From NCBI GenBank assembly GCA_964351395.1, contig CAYGOF010000001.1:806001-870000 (forward strand): a DNA stretch of 64,000 nt. Reading direction: 5' to 3'. This document shows positions 54,177-63,241 of this stretch, one piece after another (the first letter of the stretch is position 1; every line of letters begins with the position of its first letter). Origin of the DNA: Imperialibacter sp964351395 (GTDB lineage Bacteria > Bacteroidota > Bacteroidia > Cytophagales > Cyclobacteriaceae). The notes beneath the pieces were generated by a model that saw only the letters and a program-made list of their open reading frames with translations, had not been told where the DNA came from and did not search any database. Made by a program: the position numbers and the translations under genes.

Positions 54177-55730
54177 ATGACGATGTTTTCCAGTAAAGAT
54201 CTTGATTTTATTAAAAGCAGAGGTTCTTCAGTAGCCGTAGTTGAAAAGCAAATTCAAAACTTTAAAGACGATTTTCCACCTTTGAAGCTGGAAAAGGCAG
54301 CAACGATTGGTGATGGAATTACCAGAATTTCAGCATCGGATATCAAAGCCCGGCTGGCGTCTTATGATAAGGCTACATCAAAAAAAACGATATTAAAGTT
54401 TGTGCCGGCTTCTGGAGCAGCAAGTCGGATGTTCAAAGACCTCTTCAGCTTTATGGAAGAGTACAGTGGCTCTGATACCGATTACGAAAAATTGATTGCC
54501 AATCAAAAGAGTGGTTCGATGTATGACTTCTTTAAACGGTTGGAAGATTTTGCCTTTTATGAAGACCTTAAATCAGCCTTTGTCAAATCAGGCATGTCGT
54601 TAGAAGAAGCCCATTTGAAGCGCCAATACGTATCTATTTTGGAATACCTACTGACCGATAAAGGGCTTGGATACGGCCAGTTGCCTAAAGGGCTCTTGAA
54701 GTTTCATAAAAAAGGAACCGAGGCAAGAACTCCCGCCGAGGAGCACTTTGTGGAAGGAGCCAACTATGCAAAATCTGCCGATGGAAGTGTCAAGTTGCAC
54801 TTTACGGTGAGCCCCGAGCATCGACAAAAATTCAATGAGCATGTGTCGGCTGTGCAAGCCGGTTACGAACGGCAGTATGGCGTAAAGTTTGACGTCAGCT
54901 TTTCGGAACAAAAAGCGGCTACAGATACCATTGCGGTAGATATGAGCAACGAGCCTTTCCGTGAAAACGATGGCGGGCTTTTATTTCGCCCTGCAGGCCA
55001 TGGTGCGTTACTTGCCAACCTGAACGATTTGATGGCAGATGTGATATTTGTGAAGAACATAGATAACGTAGTGCCTGATCGCTTGAAGGAAGATACATTC
55101 GTTTATAAAAAAGTGATAGCCAGCCTTTTGCTTGAATATCAAAAAACCACTTTTGACTTTCTTGAAAAACTGGAGGCGGATGAGCTTAGCGACGCAGCGT
55201 TGGATGAAATGTATAACTTTCTGGAAAACGAGCTATGCACTATCGATCATACAACTGGCAAGGCAGCACCCGCCTCTGAAAAGATTGCCTATTTGAAAAC
55301 TAAGTTCAATCGCCCGATCCGTATTTGTGGCATGGTAAAAAATGAAGGCGAACCAGGCGGTGGGCCTTTCTGGTGCAAAAATCCGGATGGAACGGTTTCC
55401 TTACAGATTGTAGAGAGTGCTCAGGTGGATCTAGCCAACGCTTCCCAGAAGAAGACCTTTGAAGAAAGCACCCATTTCAATCCTGTGGATTTGGTCTGTG
55501 GCACCAGGGATTATAAAGGCAATAAATTTGATCTTATGAAGTTTACAGATCCCAAGACGGGCTTTGTGACCGAAAAATCCAAAGACGGGAAAGCGCTGAA
55601 AGCACAAGAACTACCTGGTTTATGGAACGGCTCAATGAGCAACTGGAACACGGTGTTTGTGGAGGTGCCAGTATCGACTTTCAATCCAGTGAAGAAAGTA
55701 ACGGATTTGCTGAAGGAGCAGCATCAGTAA
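54177..55730 (+). CDS. DUF4301 family protein
   Basis: A 517-residue soluble protein. FVPASGAASRMFKDLFSFMEEY near residue 75-95 resembles a phosphate-binding or nucleotidyltransferase-like loop, and later segments (LFRPAGHGALLANLNDLMADVIFVKNIDNVVPD, ICGMVKNEGEPGGGPFWCKNPDGTVSLQIVESAQVD) are the DUF4301 signatures. The pattern is reminiscent of sugar nucleotidyltransferases but no activity is known. The first two Met (54177, 54183) are both usable. Ends in a strong bidirectional terminator. Confidence 0.85.
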   Translation: MTMFSSKDLDFIKSRGSSVAVVEKQIQNFKDDFPPLKLEKAATIGDGITRISASDIKARLASYDKATSKKTILKFVPASGAASRMFKDLFSFMEEYSGSDTDYEKLIANQKSGSMYDFFKRLEDFAFYEDLKSAFVKSGMSLEEAHLKRQYVSILEYLLTDKGLGYGQLPKGLLKFHKKGTEARTPAEEHFVEGANYAKSADGSVKLHFTVSPEHRQKFNEHVSAVQAGYERQYGVKFDVSFSEQKAATDTIAVDMSNEPFRENDGGLLFRPAGHGALLANLNDLMADVIFVKNIDNVVPDRLKEDTFVYKKVIASLLLEYQKTTFDFLEKLEADELSDAALDEMYNFLENELCTIDHTTGKAAPASEKIAYLKTKFNRPIRICGMVKNEGEPGGGPFWCKNPDGTVSLQIVESAQVDLANASQKKTFEESTHFNPVDLVCGTRDYKGNKFDLMKFTDPKTGFVTEKSKDGKALKAQELPGLWNGSMSNWNTVFVEVPVSTFNPVKKVTDLLKEQHQ

Positions 55731-55733
55731 AAA

Positions 55734-55779
55734 AAATTCCGGGGTGCAATTACCACCCCGGAATTTCTTCTTTTTTTAA
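55734..55779. terminator. bidirectional intrinsic terminator
   Basis: AAATTCCGGGGTG at 55734-55746 pairs perfectly with CACCCCGGAATTT at 55754-55766, loop CAATTAC. A-rich sequence precedes it and a T-rich tract (TTTCTTCTTTTTTTAATTT) follows, so it can end transcripts of both the DUF4301 gene and the convergent metalloprotease gene, whose stop lies in the T-tract. Confidence 0.88.
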
Positions 55780-58268
55780 TTTCCGCAAGCCATCCCCTGG
55801 TCCATGCCGATAGGCGACCCATCTGGGGCTTTAGTTTCCTTATAGTATTCTTTTACTACTTCAGGGTTTTCGAAAAAGAGACCTAATTGAGCTGAGGCCA
55901 TTGTCAAATGCGCCTTCTGATCTGTGTCACTTTCAGACTTTACCTTCGTGTCGATCCAGCTTTTCAAGTCCTTCAGCTGCAAGTAGGTAATGGCTCTTGC
56001 CTGATCGCTTGCTTCTGTGTTTACGCTGAGGTTCATCAGGTGGTACATCACCAACTTGTCCACAGTTCTCATGATCTCACCATTGTATCCTTTAGGATGT
56101 GTTTTTTTCCAGGTGCTTGCTGTCAACTTATCAAGTAATGCATCAAAATCAGGCTGCTGTGCATTCCGGGAATGGTGCTCCACCAATCTTGTCGCTCTTT
56201 CCGGATGAATTAAATAAGATAGCGTCAGGTCAGCAGCCGTTTCAGCCGCTGCCAAAGGATCAAATTCCACGCCGGTTCTTGCTTCAAATGTTTCACGAGT
56301 TCTTGGGTAGCCAAAGGGCCTTGGAGGAATTTGCTGGATTAGCTTTTCTGGAAGCGCTAAAGCCTCTGGTGTTATGGTAGCCAGTAATGCATCAAAAGCT
56401 TTCATTTGCATGGCAGGCTCAAGGTATTTGGTAGTGAACTGACCATCACCTTTAATGGCGTAGTTGTAGTTAAGTCCACCGACTACTTTCGAAGTGGCGT
56501 CTACCTGGTACCTGTGGAATAAATACATAGGTGCCAGTGCTTCCTCTATCATGGCCATAGGAGCTCCTGGCCTGATGGTCTTCTCAGAAAAATCATCAAG
56601 TATTTTTCTTCTAACCTTCATCATTCGGTTGAGTTCGTCAGCAGCATCTGCGCCATTGTCCCATAGGTGTGAATAGGGGTGAGCACTACCAACAGGTCTG
56701 GAATCCTGATCTGTAATATGTAGCAAGCCTTTGCTAAAGGTCTCTTTGATGATCTTATCCAGTTCAGCGGCTTCGTCAGCTCCTTCAGGAAAATCTGAAT
56801 AACCATATTTGATGATTTGCTTGTCCAACTCGCCAATGCCCACTGCATAAGCTTCAGAAAGGTCAATGTTTCCGTTGGTATCAAGCTTTACGAAAGGATG
56901 TGGATAGTCCATCACTGATGCTCGGTTGTTGACACTACTTGCATAGCTATGAACAATTCCTAAAGTATGGCCTACTTCGTGTGCTGAAAGCTGACGGATT
57001 CTGGCCATTACCATTTTCATCATTTCGTCGGACACTGGCTTTCCGTCTTCATAGGGAGAAAGAAGTCCTTCAGCAATCAAAAAGTCTTGGCGAGCCCTTA
57101 ATGAGCCAAGGCTTACCTGGCCTTTTATAATTTCACCTGTTCGTGGGTCAGATACAGAAGCACCGTATGACCAGCCACGTGTTGACCGGTGAATCCATTG
57201 AATCAGGTTGTATCGGATGTCCATCGGGTCAGCATCTTCTGGCAGGATTTTTACCTGGAAGGCATTTTTGTAGCCTGCTGCCTCAAAAGCCTGATTCCAC
57301 CACGAAGCACCTTCTAAAAGAGCGCTACGGATTGGCTCTGGTGTGCCAGGGTCGAGATAGTAGATGATCGGCTCGACCGCCTCACTAACTGGGGCATTTG
57401 GATCCACTTTTTCCAGCCGGTGTCTGTTGATCATCCTTTTAGTAATAGGCTCGTCAATGGGTGTGGCGTAGTCCATATAGGTGGTGCCATAGAACCCAGA
57501 GCGGGTATCAAATGCCCGGGTTTTGTAGCGTGAGTCTGGCAATTGTACCATAGAGTGGTGCATGCGAACAGTAACGGCTTCTGGAGAAGGCACTACTGAC
57601 CTTACCCAGGCACCGGTTGGGGTGCCGCCAAAAGTGATCGTTGCTTCAAACTCTGAGTTTTCAGGAAAATTCTTAGTCATTTCAGTGTAGATCATCGACC
57701 TACTTTTATCAAGGCTGTAATTGCCTTGTTTTGCCCGGCTTAGTCGTTGACTTACACCATGAGCATCTCTGAGAAGAAAATCAGTAAGGTCTACCAGCGC
57801 GGTCCATTCATCTTCGGCCAGCACGTCGAAACCCCAGATGGCCGATTGTGCGAAGGCTTGTTCTACCGACTTTTTTTCGAGCGGATCTTCGCTGATCGCT
57901 CTATAGTCGTAGTTTGGCTGAATCAGCAGAATCTTCGGGCCACTACGGACGAATTTGACTACCCGCTCTCCCCCCAGCTGCCCTCGGTCAAGGCCGATGT
58001 CATTGGAGCCTATGCCGGCTGGCAGGGAGTTGATATACAAGAATTCAAAATTGAGTTTATCAACTTCCAGGTAGATTTTGCCTTTTTTTGAATCCCAATA
58101 AAAGGGGAAAAAGCCATCATATTTCTGCATGCCCGAAGTAAAGTCTGCTACGCTCTTTGGGTCAGACTTTGTTGGAGTTGCAGCCGCTGTAGAAGTTGCC
58201 ACCGGAGACTTTGAAGCAGTGCAGGAAGCAAGGGCGATGCCCAAAATAATAAGGTAAATTTTTCTCAT
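55776..58268 (-). CDS. metzincin-type zinc metalloprotease lipoprotein (DUF5117/DUF4953-like)
   Basis: Start ATG at 58268 gives a lipoprotein signal with lipobox LASC. The 830-residue product has an N-terminal DUF5117-like domain (FPFYWDSKKGKIYLEVDKL) and a peptidase domain (DUF4953 type) with SAHEVGHTLGIVHSYAS, i.e. HExxHxxGxxH, around residue 430-440, the zinc motif of metzincins. A long C-terminal helical region follows. Such proteins are common exported Bacteroidota peptidases. Convergent with the DUF4301 gene. Confidence 0.88.
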   Translation of the reverse strand: MRKIYLIILGIALASCTASKSPVATSTAAATPTKSDPKSVADFTSGMQKYDGFFPFYWDSKKGKIYLEVDKLNFEFLYINSLPAGIGSNDIGLDRGQLGGERVVKFVRSGPKILLIQPNYDYRAISEDPLEKKSVEQAFAQSAIWGFDVLAEDEWTALVDLTDFLLRDAHGVSQRLSRAKQGNYSLDKSRSMIYTEMTKNFPENSEFEATITFGGTPTGAWVRSVVPSPEAVTVRMHHSMVQLPDSRYKTRAFDTRSGFYGTTYMDYATPIDEPITKRMINRHRLEKVDPNAPVSEAVEPIIYYLDPGTPEPIRSALLEGASWWNQAFEAAGYKNAFQVKILPEDADPMDIRYNLIQWIHRSTRGWSYGASVSDPRTGEIIKGQVSLGSLRARQDFLIAEGLLSPYEDGKPVSDEMMKMVMARIRQLSAHEVGHTLGIVHSYASSVNNRASVMDYPHPFVKLDTNGNIDLSEAYAVGIGELDKQIIKYGYSDFPEGADEAAELDKIIKETFSKGLLHITDQDSRPVGSAHPYSHLWDNGADAADELNRMMKVRRKILDDFSEKTIRPGAPMAMIEEALAPMYLFHRYQVDATSKVVGGLNYNYAIKGDGQFTTKYLEPAMQMKAFDALLATITPEALALPEKLIQQIPPRPFGYPRTRETFEARTGVEFDPLAAAETAADLTLSYLIHPERATRLVEHHSRNAQQPDFDALLDKLTASTWKKTHPKGYNGEIMRTVDKLVMYHLMNLSVNTEASDQARAITYLQLKDLKSWIDTKVKSESDTDQKAHLTMASAQLGLFFENPEVVKEYYKETKAPDGSPIGMDQGMACGN

Positions 58269-58337
58269 GTTGAATGGTTTTCGAAACATTTGCTAAAATA
58301 ATTCATATTCAGTTATCCCATAATCAATTAGTGCTTA

Positions 58338-58949
58338 ATGGTCAAAAAGCTACTTCAGGACGAGAAATTGTATTTTGTTGCTATTGTGCCTGCAGAGCCA
58401 ATCCTTTCTGAGCTATGGGGTTTAAAAGAATACTTCAGAGATAAATACGATTCGTCGAAGTCACTCAATTCTCCACCACATATTACGCTCCACATGCCAT
58501 TTAAATGGAGGGAGGGCAAGGAAGAACGACTGCAAAGGGCATTGCAAGAGTGTTGTGAGAAACTCACACCGTTTAATTTGACGCTCAATGGCTTTGGTGC
58601 ATTTCCCCCAAGAGTAATTTATGTACAGCCCGATCAATCGGACGAGCTTTTTTTGCTGCAAAAAACAGTAGCCAGGGCGCTTAGGCTTTCACTTAATATC
58701 TTCAATGCAGACTATCAAAATAGGGGCTTTCACCCCCATATTACCCTCGCTTTTCGGGACCTGAAAAAGACAAGGTTTCCCGAGGCGTGGCAAGAGTTTG
58801 AGAACAAACCCTTTGCTGCCTCATTTCCTATCCATCAAATATGCCTTCTTAAGCACAATGGAATCAAGTGGGAAGTCTACTGTCAACTGCCGTTCGGGCT
58901 GGCTACTTCTGCTGGAACAAATGAACATCTCTCTGAGGGAAAGGAATAG
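58338..58949 (+). CDS. 2'-5' RNA ligase family protein (2H phosphoesterase)
   Basis: A 203-residue protein with both HxT motifs of the 2H phosphoesterase superfamily: PHITLHMPF and HPHITLAF. The E. coli homologue ThpR acts on 2'-5' or cyclic phosphates of RNA; the substrate here is unknown. The last about 16 residues (LATSAGTNEHLSEGKE) are low in conservation and overlap the convergent mscS gene by 47 bases, so the natural end may be earlier in ancestors. Confidence 0.8.
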   Translation: MVKKLLQDEKLYFVAIVPAEPILSELWGLKEYFRDKYDSSKSLNSPPHITLHMPFKWREGKEERLQRALQECCEKLTPFNLTLNGFGAFPPRVIYVQPDQSDELFLLQKTVARALRLSLNIFNADYQNRGFHPHITLAFRDLKKTRFPEAWQEFENKPFAASFPIHQICLLKHNGIKWEVYCQLPFGLATSAGTNEHLSEGKE

Positions 58950-59721
58950 AAACACCCTCTTTATCAAATGTAGTTTTCACTCTTTCCTGCATGTCGAAAG
59001 TCATAGGCCAATAGTCTTCTTTCTTTACCCAAACCCGGAAAAGAAAATTCACCGAGCTATCAGCCATTTCTTTGATAGCAATAAATGGCGCAGGCTCCTT
59101 GATCACTCTTTTGTCGTCCATAGCCATTTTCGTTAAAAGCTCTTTCACTTTTTTAATATCATCCGAATAACTAACACCGAATACTAGGTCAAGCCTTCTA
59201 TTATCCTCGACAGAATAATTCGTTATGGTGCCACCCATTGCGGCACTGTTGGGAATTACGATCGTTTTGTTGTCCGGAGACTTGAGCACCGTATAAAGAA
59301 TTTGAATGGAATGTACTGTGCCAGCCTGACCAGTTGTTTCAACGAAATCTCCAACACGGTAGGGGCGGAACAAGATGATGAGTACACCACCTGCGAAATT
59401 AGAGAGGCTACCTTGCAGTGCCAGGCCAACTGCCAAACCAGCCGCACCGATTACAGCAACAAAGCTTGTAGTTTGGATGCCAACCATCGATGCCACCGAA
59501 ATGAGCACCATGGCTTTTAACAGCACACTAAAGATGCTTGAAAGAAAGGGAATTAGCGTTGGGTCAACTCCCTTTTTATCCATTACCTTTTTTAGTGACC
59601 GGGTAAAAAAGTTGATAAGGTAGAAACCTATGATTAGAATGACTATTCCTGCCACCAATTTGGGAGCATAGTCGACAAGGAGTAGCATAAGTCCTTCCTT
59701 GTATTGGTCAAGTTTGTCCAT
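58903..59721 (-). CDS. mscS: small-conductance mechanosensitive channel, MscS family
   Basis: A 272-residue membrane protein. Three predicted transmembrane segments (about 18-40, 60-85, 92-115), the pore helix VIGAAGLAVGLALQGSLSNFAGGVLIILFRPYRVGDFVE with the MscS AxGxAxGxxxQ pattern, and a cytoplasmic beta domain ending GVSIPFPQRDVHLF. It opens in response to membrane tension during hypo-osmotic shock. 3' end overlaps the preceding gene tail to tail. Confidence 0.92.
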   Translation of the reverse strand: MDKLDQYKEGLMLLLVDYAPKLVAGIVILIIGFYLINFFTRSLKKVMDKKGVDPTLIPFLSSIFSVLLKAMVLISVASMVGIQTTSFVAVIGAAGLAVGLALQGSLSNFAGGVLIILFRPYRVGDFVETTGQAGTVHSIQILYTVLKSPDNKTIVIPNSAAMGGTITNYSVEDNRRLDLVFGVSYSDDIKKVKELLTKMAMDDKRVIKEPAPFIAIKEMADSSVNFLFRVWVKKEDYWPMTFDMQERVKTTFDKEGVSIPFPQRDVHLFQQK

Positions 59722-59750
59722 TAGAATTGATTATAAAGTTTAAAGTTAAT

Positions 59751-60239
59751 TTAATAGTTTATACTGCCTCTTTCGTGTTCATTGTAAAGTTTAAGGGATT
59801 TGATATTTCCATCTTTTTTAATGTGGATCAAATTTACCTGATCAGGAAAAGCGCCAATTAAAACTCTGTTTTCTACCGAAATTGTCTCCAGTTTGTTTAT
59901 TCCTTTCACCTCCAGGTAACACCAGATAGCATCCGATTCTAGTTCATGTCCCAGGTAATTTAAAGTAACCTCTTTGTTGTTGACAGCAATAGTCAAATTG
60001 TCAATGACAAAACCCTTCATCAATTCATCAAACCGCTTTTTATCCGATGGATTAACAACATCAAGTGTAGTCCAACCACTTTTTTTTCTCAAAGCCTCTT
60101 CGAGATCGTCCAAAAAAATTCGTTGGGATATTTCCAGCGACTGTGTTTTTTCATTGTACTCAACGTCGCAAACACTTACGTGAAAAGGGTGAGCCAGCCA
60201 CGTAAAGAATATCAACAGGATTTGTGCGATCATTGCCAT
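59751..60239 (-). CDS. DUF6702 family exported protein
   Basis: A 162-residue protein with an N-terminal signal or anchor (MAMIAQILLIFFTWLAHPFHVSV). HPFHVSVCDVEYNEKTQSLEISQRIFLDDLEEAL is the DUF6702 signature (early HP.H and S.. I..DD pattern), the rest is beta-rich. Function unknown. It is divergent from the HupE/UreJ gene, and in Bacteroidota I recall DUF6702, HupE/UreJ and M1 peptidase genes lying together; this window has that set, so a shared role is likely. Confidence 0.75.
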   Translation of the reverse strand: MAMIAQILLIFFTWLAHPFHVSVCDVEYNEKTQSLEISQRIFLDDLEEALRKKSGWTTLDVVNPSDKKRFDELMKGFVIDNLTIAVNNKEVTLNYLGHELESDAIWCYLEVKGINKLETISVENRVLIGAFPDQVNLIHIKKDGNIKSLKLYNEHERGSINY

Positions 60240-60316
60240 AGAAACAACATTTACTGCAAGTTGAGAAATTATGATTTATACTTACAACCTTTTTATGACG
60301 CCAACTTAAGAAAACT

Positions 60317-60901
60317 ATGTCGGAGTTTAGCCTCTTTTTTGGTTTAGGTATGGAGCATATCCTTGATATCAAAGGCTACGACCACATATTGTTCGTAATT
60401 GCCTTGTGTGCAATTTATTCTGCTAATCAATGGAAAAATGTGCTTGTTTTGGTTACCGCCTTTACATTGGGTCACTCGCTGACGCTGGCGCTTTCAACAT
60501 TGGATATTATAAAAGTGGATTCAGGTCTGGTGGAGTTTCTAATTCCGGTGACTATTTTTACGACTGCGGCCGTAAATATCTATCGACGAGATGCTGAGAC
60601 AACGCCAAAAAGTGTCACTCTGAATTATTGGTTTGCTGCCTTTTTTGGACTCATTCATGGGATGGGCTTTTCAAACTACCTGAAAAGTCTCCTGGGAAAA
60701 GATGAGTCAATCCTTACTCAACTATTGGCATTTAACGTAGGGTTAGAGATAGGACAGATAGTGATAGTGCTTGCAATAATGTTGGCGGCATTAGTCTTTA
60801 TGCGTATTGGAAGCGTCAAGAAAAGAGATTGGACAGTAATAATATCGGCGGCAGTAGCTGGCATTTCTTTAACGATGATAATTGAAAGTGGATTTTGGTA
60901 A
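60317..60901 (+). CDS. HupE/UreJ family membrane protein
   Basis: A 194-residue, six-helix membrane protein. IKGYDHILFVIALCAIY (His in the first helix), TLGHSLTLALS, FGLIHGMGFSNYL and EIGQIVIVLAIMLAALVF match HupE/UreJ_2 proteins, which may carry nickel or other divalent metal. Conserved histidines in H-DHILF, GHSLT and IHGMGF are present. It lies 12 bases upstream of the first M1 peptidase gene, same strand, so the protein may supply zinc or another metal to it (inference). Confidence 0.85.
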   Translation: MSEFSLFFGLGMEHILDIKGYDHILFVIALCAIYSANQWKNVLVLVTAFTLGHSLTLALSTLDIIKVDSGLVEFLIPVTIFTTAAVNIYRRDAETTPKSVTLNYWFAAFFGLIHGMGFSNYLKSLLGKDESILTQLLAFNVGLEIGQIVIVLAIMLAALVFMRIGSVKKRDWTVIISAAVAGISLTMIIESGFW

Positions 60902-60913
60902 AAATTGAATGAT

Positions 60914-63133
60914 ATGAAAAAACTATTTGCAGTACTATTGACTCTTAGTTGTGCTAATTGGGCACACAGTCAAGGAGAATGGGGTCAGAAGTTTGAACAG
61001 CTTGGCACGATGCTGCCCACCCCTAACAGTTACCGCACGGCGTCAGGGGCGCCAGGTAGAGATTACTGGCAACAAAAGGCCGACTATGATATTTCCGTGG
61101 AGTTGAATGACAATAACCAAAGTATCACTGGCTCGGAAACTATCACCTATCACAATTTATCTCCAGATCGGCTGACCTACTTATGGGTACAGCTCGACCA
61201 AAACATGAGGGCAAAGTCTTCCAACACGCCATTGGTGACCACCACGGAAATGAAAGATTCACTTTCCGGAAAGGCGTTGCAAACAATGATCAACGATGCC
61301 GACTACGATGGAGGCTTCAAAATAGCCTATGTAAGAGACATGGCTGACAAGGGTATGAAGTACACGATTAATCAGACGATGATGAGGGTGGATTTGCCAA
61401 AGGCCCTGGAGCCTGGAGGAAAGGTATCTTTCAAAATTGCCTGGTCATACAACATTAACGACAGGATGCTCGAAGGACCTCGCTCTGGATATGAATATTT
61501 TCCAAAGGATGGCAACTATGTATATACGGTTGCCCAGTTTTACCCACGCATGGCTGTTTATGATGACATCAATGGCTGGCAAAACAAGCAGTTTTTAGGC
61601 AGAGGAGAATTTGCTCTTCCATTTGGTGACTTTACTTTTAGTGTTACGGTGCCTGCAGACCATGTTCTAGGTGCCACCGGTACCTTGCAAAATGCTTCCC
61701 AGGTACTTACGACAGAACAACTAGCTCGATTCGAAAAGGCTAAAAAGACCTTCGACAAACCTGTTATCATCGTCACTCAAAAAGAGGCAGAAAAGGCCGA
61801 GAAATCAAAGTCAAACGAAAAGAAGACCTGGACTTTTAAGGCAGAAAATGTTCGTGATGTCGCTTTTGCTACATCCAGAAAGTTTATTTGGGATGCCATG
61901 GCAGTTGACCTTAACGGCAAAACTCCATTAGCGATGAGTTATTATCCAAAGGAAGGCAACCCACTTTGGGAAAGAGAGTCGACGAAGGCAGTAGCCAATA
62001 CTTTGATTACCTATTCAAAGCACACTATTGACTATCCGTACCCAAAGGCAATTTCAGTTCATGCGGCTTCTATTGGTATGGAATATCCGATGATATGCTT
62101 CAATTTTGGTCGCCCTGATCCTGATGGTAGTTATACCGACCAAAAGAAATGGGGAATGATAGGAGTGATAGTGCACGAAGTTGGCCACAACTTTTTTCCT
62201 ATGATCATCAACTCTGACGAGCGTCAATGGACCTGGATGGACGAAGGTTTGAATACCTTTGTACAGTCGCTTACTCAAAAGGAGCACTATCCGGATATGC
62301 CGGTTCGTCGTGGATGTGCCTCCTGTATAGTAGACTACATGAAAGGTGACAAAGAGGGTATTCGCCCGATCATGACCAACTCAGAGCAAATCTTGCAGTT
62401 TGGAAATAATGCCTATGCTAAGCCAGCTGCAGCGTTGAGCGTATTACGCGAGACGATTATGGGCCCAGAGCTTTTTGACTATGCATTCAAAGAATACGCT
62501 GAAAGATGGGCATTTAAGCACCCATCGCCTGCAGACTTCTTCAGAAGTATGGAAGATGCGTCGGCCATGGACCTCGATTGGTTCTGGAGAGGTTGGTTCT
62601 ATTCAACCGATAATGTTGATGTAGATCTGGCGAATGTGAAGTGGTATAAGATGGCCACTAATGAGAAAGGTTTCGAAAACCAGGTATCGGCCTCTGGCGA
62701 AGTGATGGGTGCGGATGGCAAAAAAGCGCCTGCCACCAACTTTCAGGAAGCTGCAGAGACCTTCGTTTTCAGTGGCACTTCTGACGATTCCTACAGAGAA
62801 TTTATGAACAAAGTGGACGATGAAGCCATCAAACAAAAGCATGCCAACACCAATTTTTATGAGCTAACGCTTAAGAATGTTGGTGGCCTTGTCACTCCTG
62901 TGATCGTTCAATGGACCTATGCTGACGGCACCACAGAAAGAGAGTATATTCCGGCGGAAATATGGAGGCACAACGAGCACGAAGTGACCAAAGTGTTTGC
63001 CAAAAGTAAAGAAGTGGTGAATATTGAACTGGACCCTGATAAAGAAACGGCAGACGTGGAAATTGACAATAACTTTTTCCCGCGACAGGATGTGAAAAGC
63101 AGGTTTGATCAGTTCAAGGAGAAGAAGAACTAA
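60914..63133 (+). CDS. M1 family metallopeptidase, exported
   Basis: Start ATG at 60914 (an in-frame TTG lies 9 bases upstream) gives a signal peptide ending HSQ. The 739-residue protein has the gluzincin zinc site VHEVGHNFFPMIINSDERQWTWMDEGLNTF, HExxH then the zinc Glu 18-21 residues later in WMDEGLN, plus the M1 N-terminal beta-sandwich (SVELNDNNQSITGSETITYHNLS). Exopeptidase activity at N-termini is expected, but the exported Bacteroidota subgroup is not well characterised. A close paralogue follows. Confidence 0.9.
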   Translation: MKKLFAVLLTLSCANWAHSQGEWGQKFEQLGTMLPTPNSYRTASGAPGRDYWQQKADYDISVELNDNNQSITGSETITYHNLSPDRLTYLWVQLDQNMRAKSSNTPLVTTTEMKDSLSGKALQTMINDADYDGGFKIAYVRDMADKGMKYTINQTMMRVDLPKALEPGGKVSFKIAWSYNINDRMLEGPRSGYEYFPKDGNYVYTVAQFYPRMAVYDDINGWQNKQFLGRGEFALPFGDFTFSVTVPADHVLGATGTLQNASQVLTTEQLARFEKAKKTFDKPVIIVTQKEAEKAEKSKSNEKKTWTFKAENVRDVAFATSRKFIWDAMAVDLNGKTPLAMSYYPKEGNPLWERESTKAVANTLITYSKHTIDYPYPKAISVHAASIGMEYPMICFNFGRPDPDGSYTDQKKWGMIGVIVHEVGHNFFPMIINSDERQWTWMDEGLNTFVQSLTQKEHYPDMPVRRGCASCIVDYMKGDKEGIRPIMTNSEQILQFGNNAYAKPAAALSVLRETIMGPELFDYAFKEYAERWAFKHPSPADFFRSMEDASAMDLDWFWRGWFYSTDNVDVDLANVKWYKMATNEKGFENQVSASGEVMGADGKKAPATNFQEAAETFVFSGTSDDSYREFMNKVDDEAIKQKHANTNFYELTLKNVGGLVTPVIVQWTYADGTTEREYIPAEIWRHNEHEVTKVFAKSKEVVNIELDPDKETADVEIDNNFFPRQDVKSRFDQFKEKKN

Positions 63134-63160
63134 AAAACACACTTAAGAAATGATGTTAGA

Positions 63161-63199
63161 AAACAAGCCCGGTTAATTGATTTTCCGGGCTTGTTTTGT
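63161..63199 (+). terminator. intrinsic terminator after first M1 gene
   Basis: AAACAAGCCCGG at 63161-63172 pairs perfectly with CCGGGCTTGTTT at 63185-63196, loop TTAATTGATTTT, and T-rich sequence follows. It separates the two M1 genes, so the second is likely to have its own promoter. Confidence 0.85.
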
Positions 63200-63241
63200 C
63201 TAACCAAAACAAAATCGACAAAGGAAAAATTACTCAGTTTT

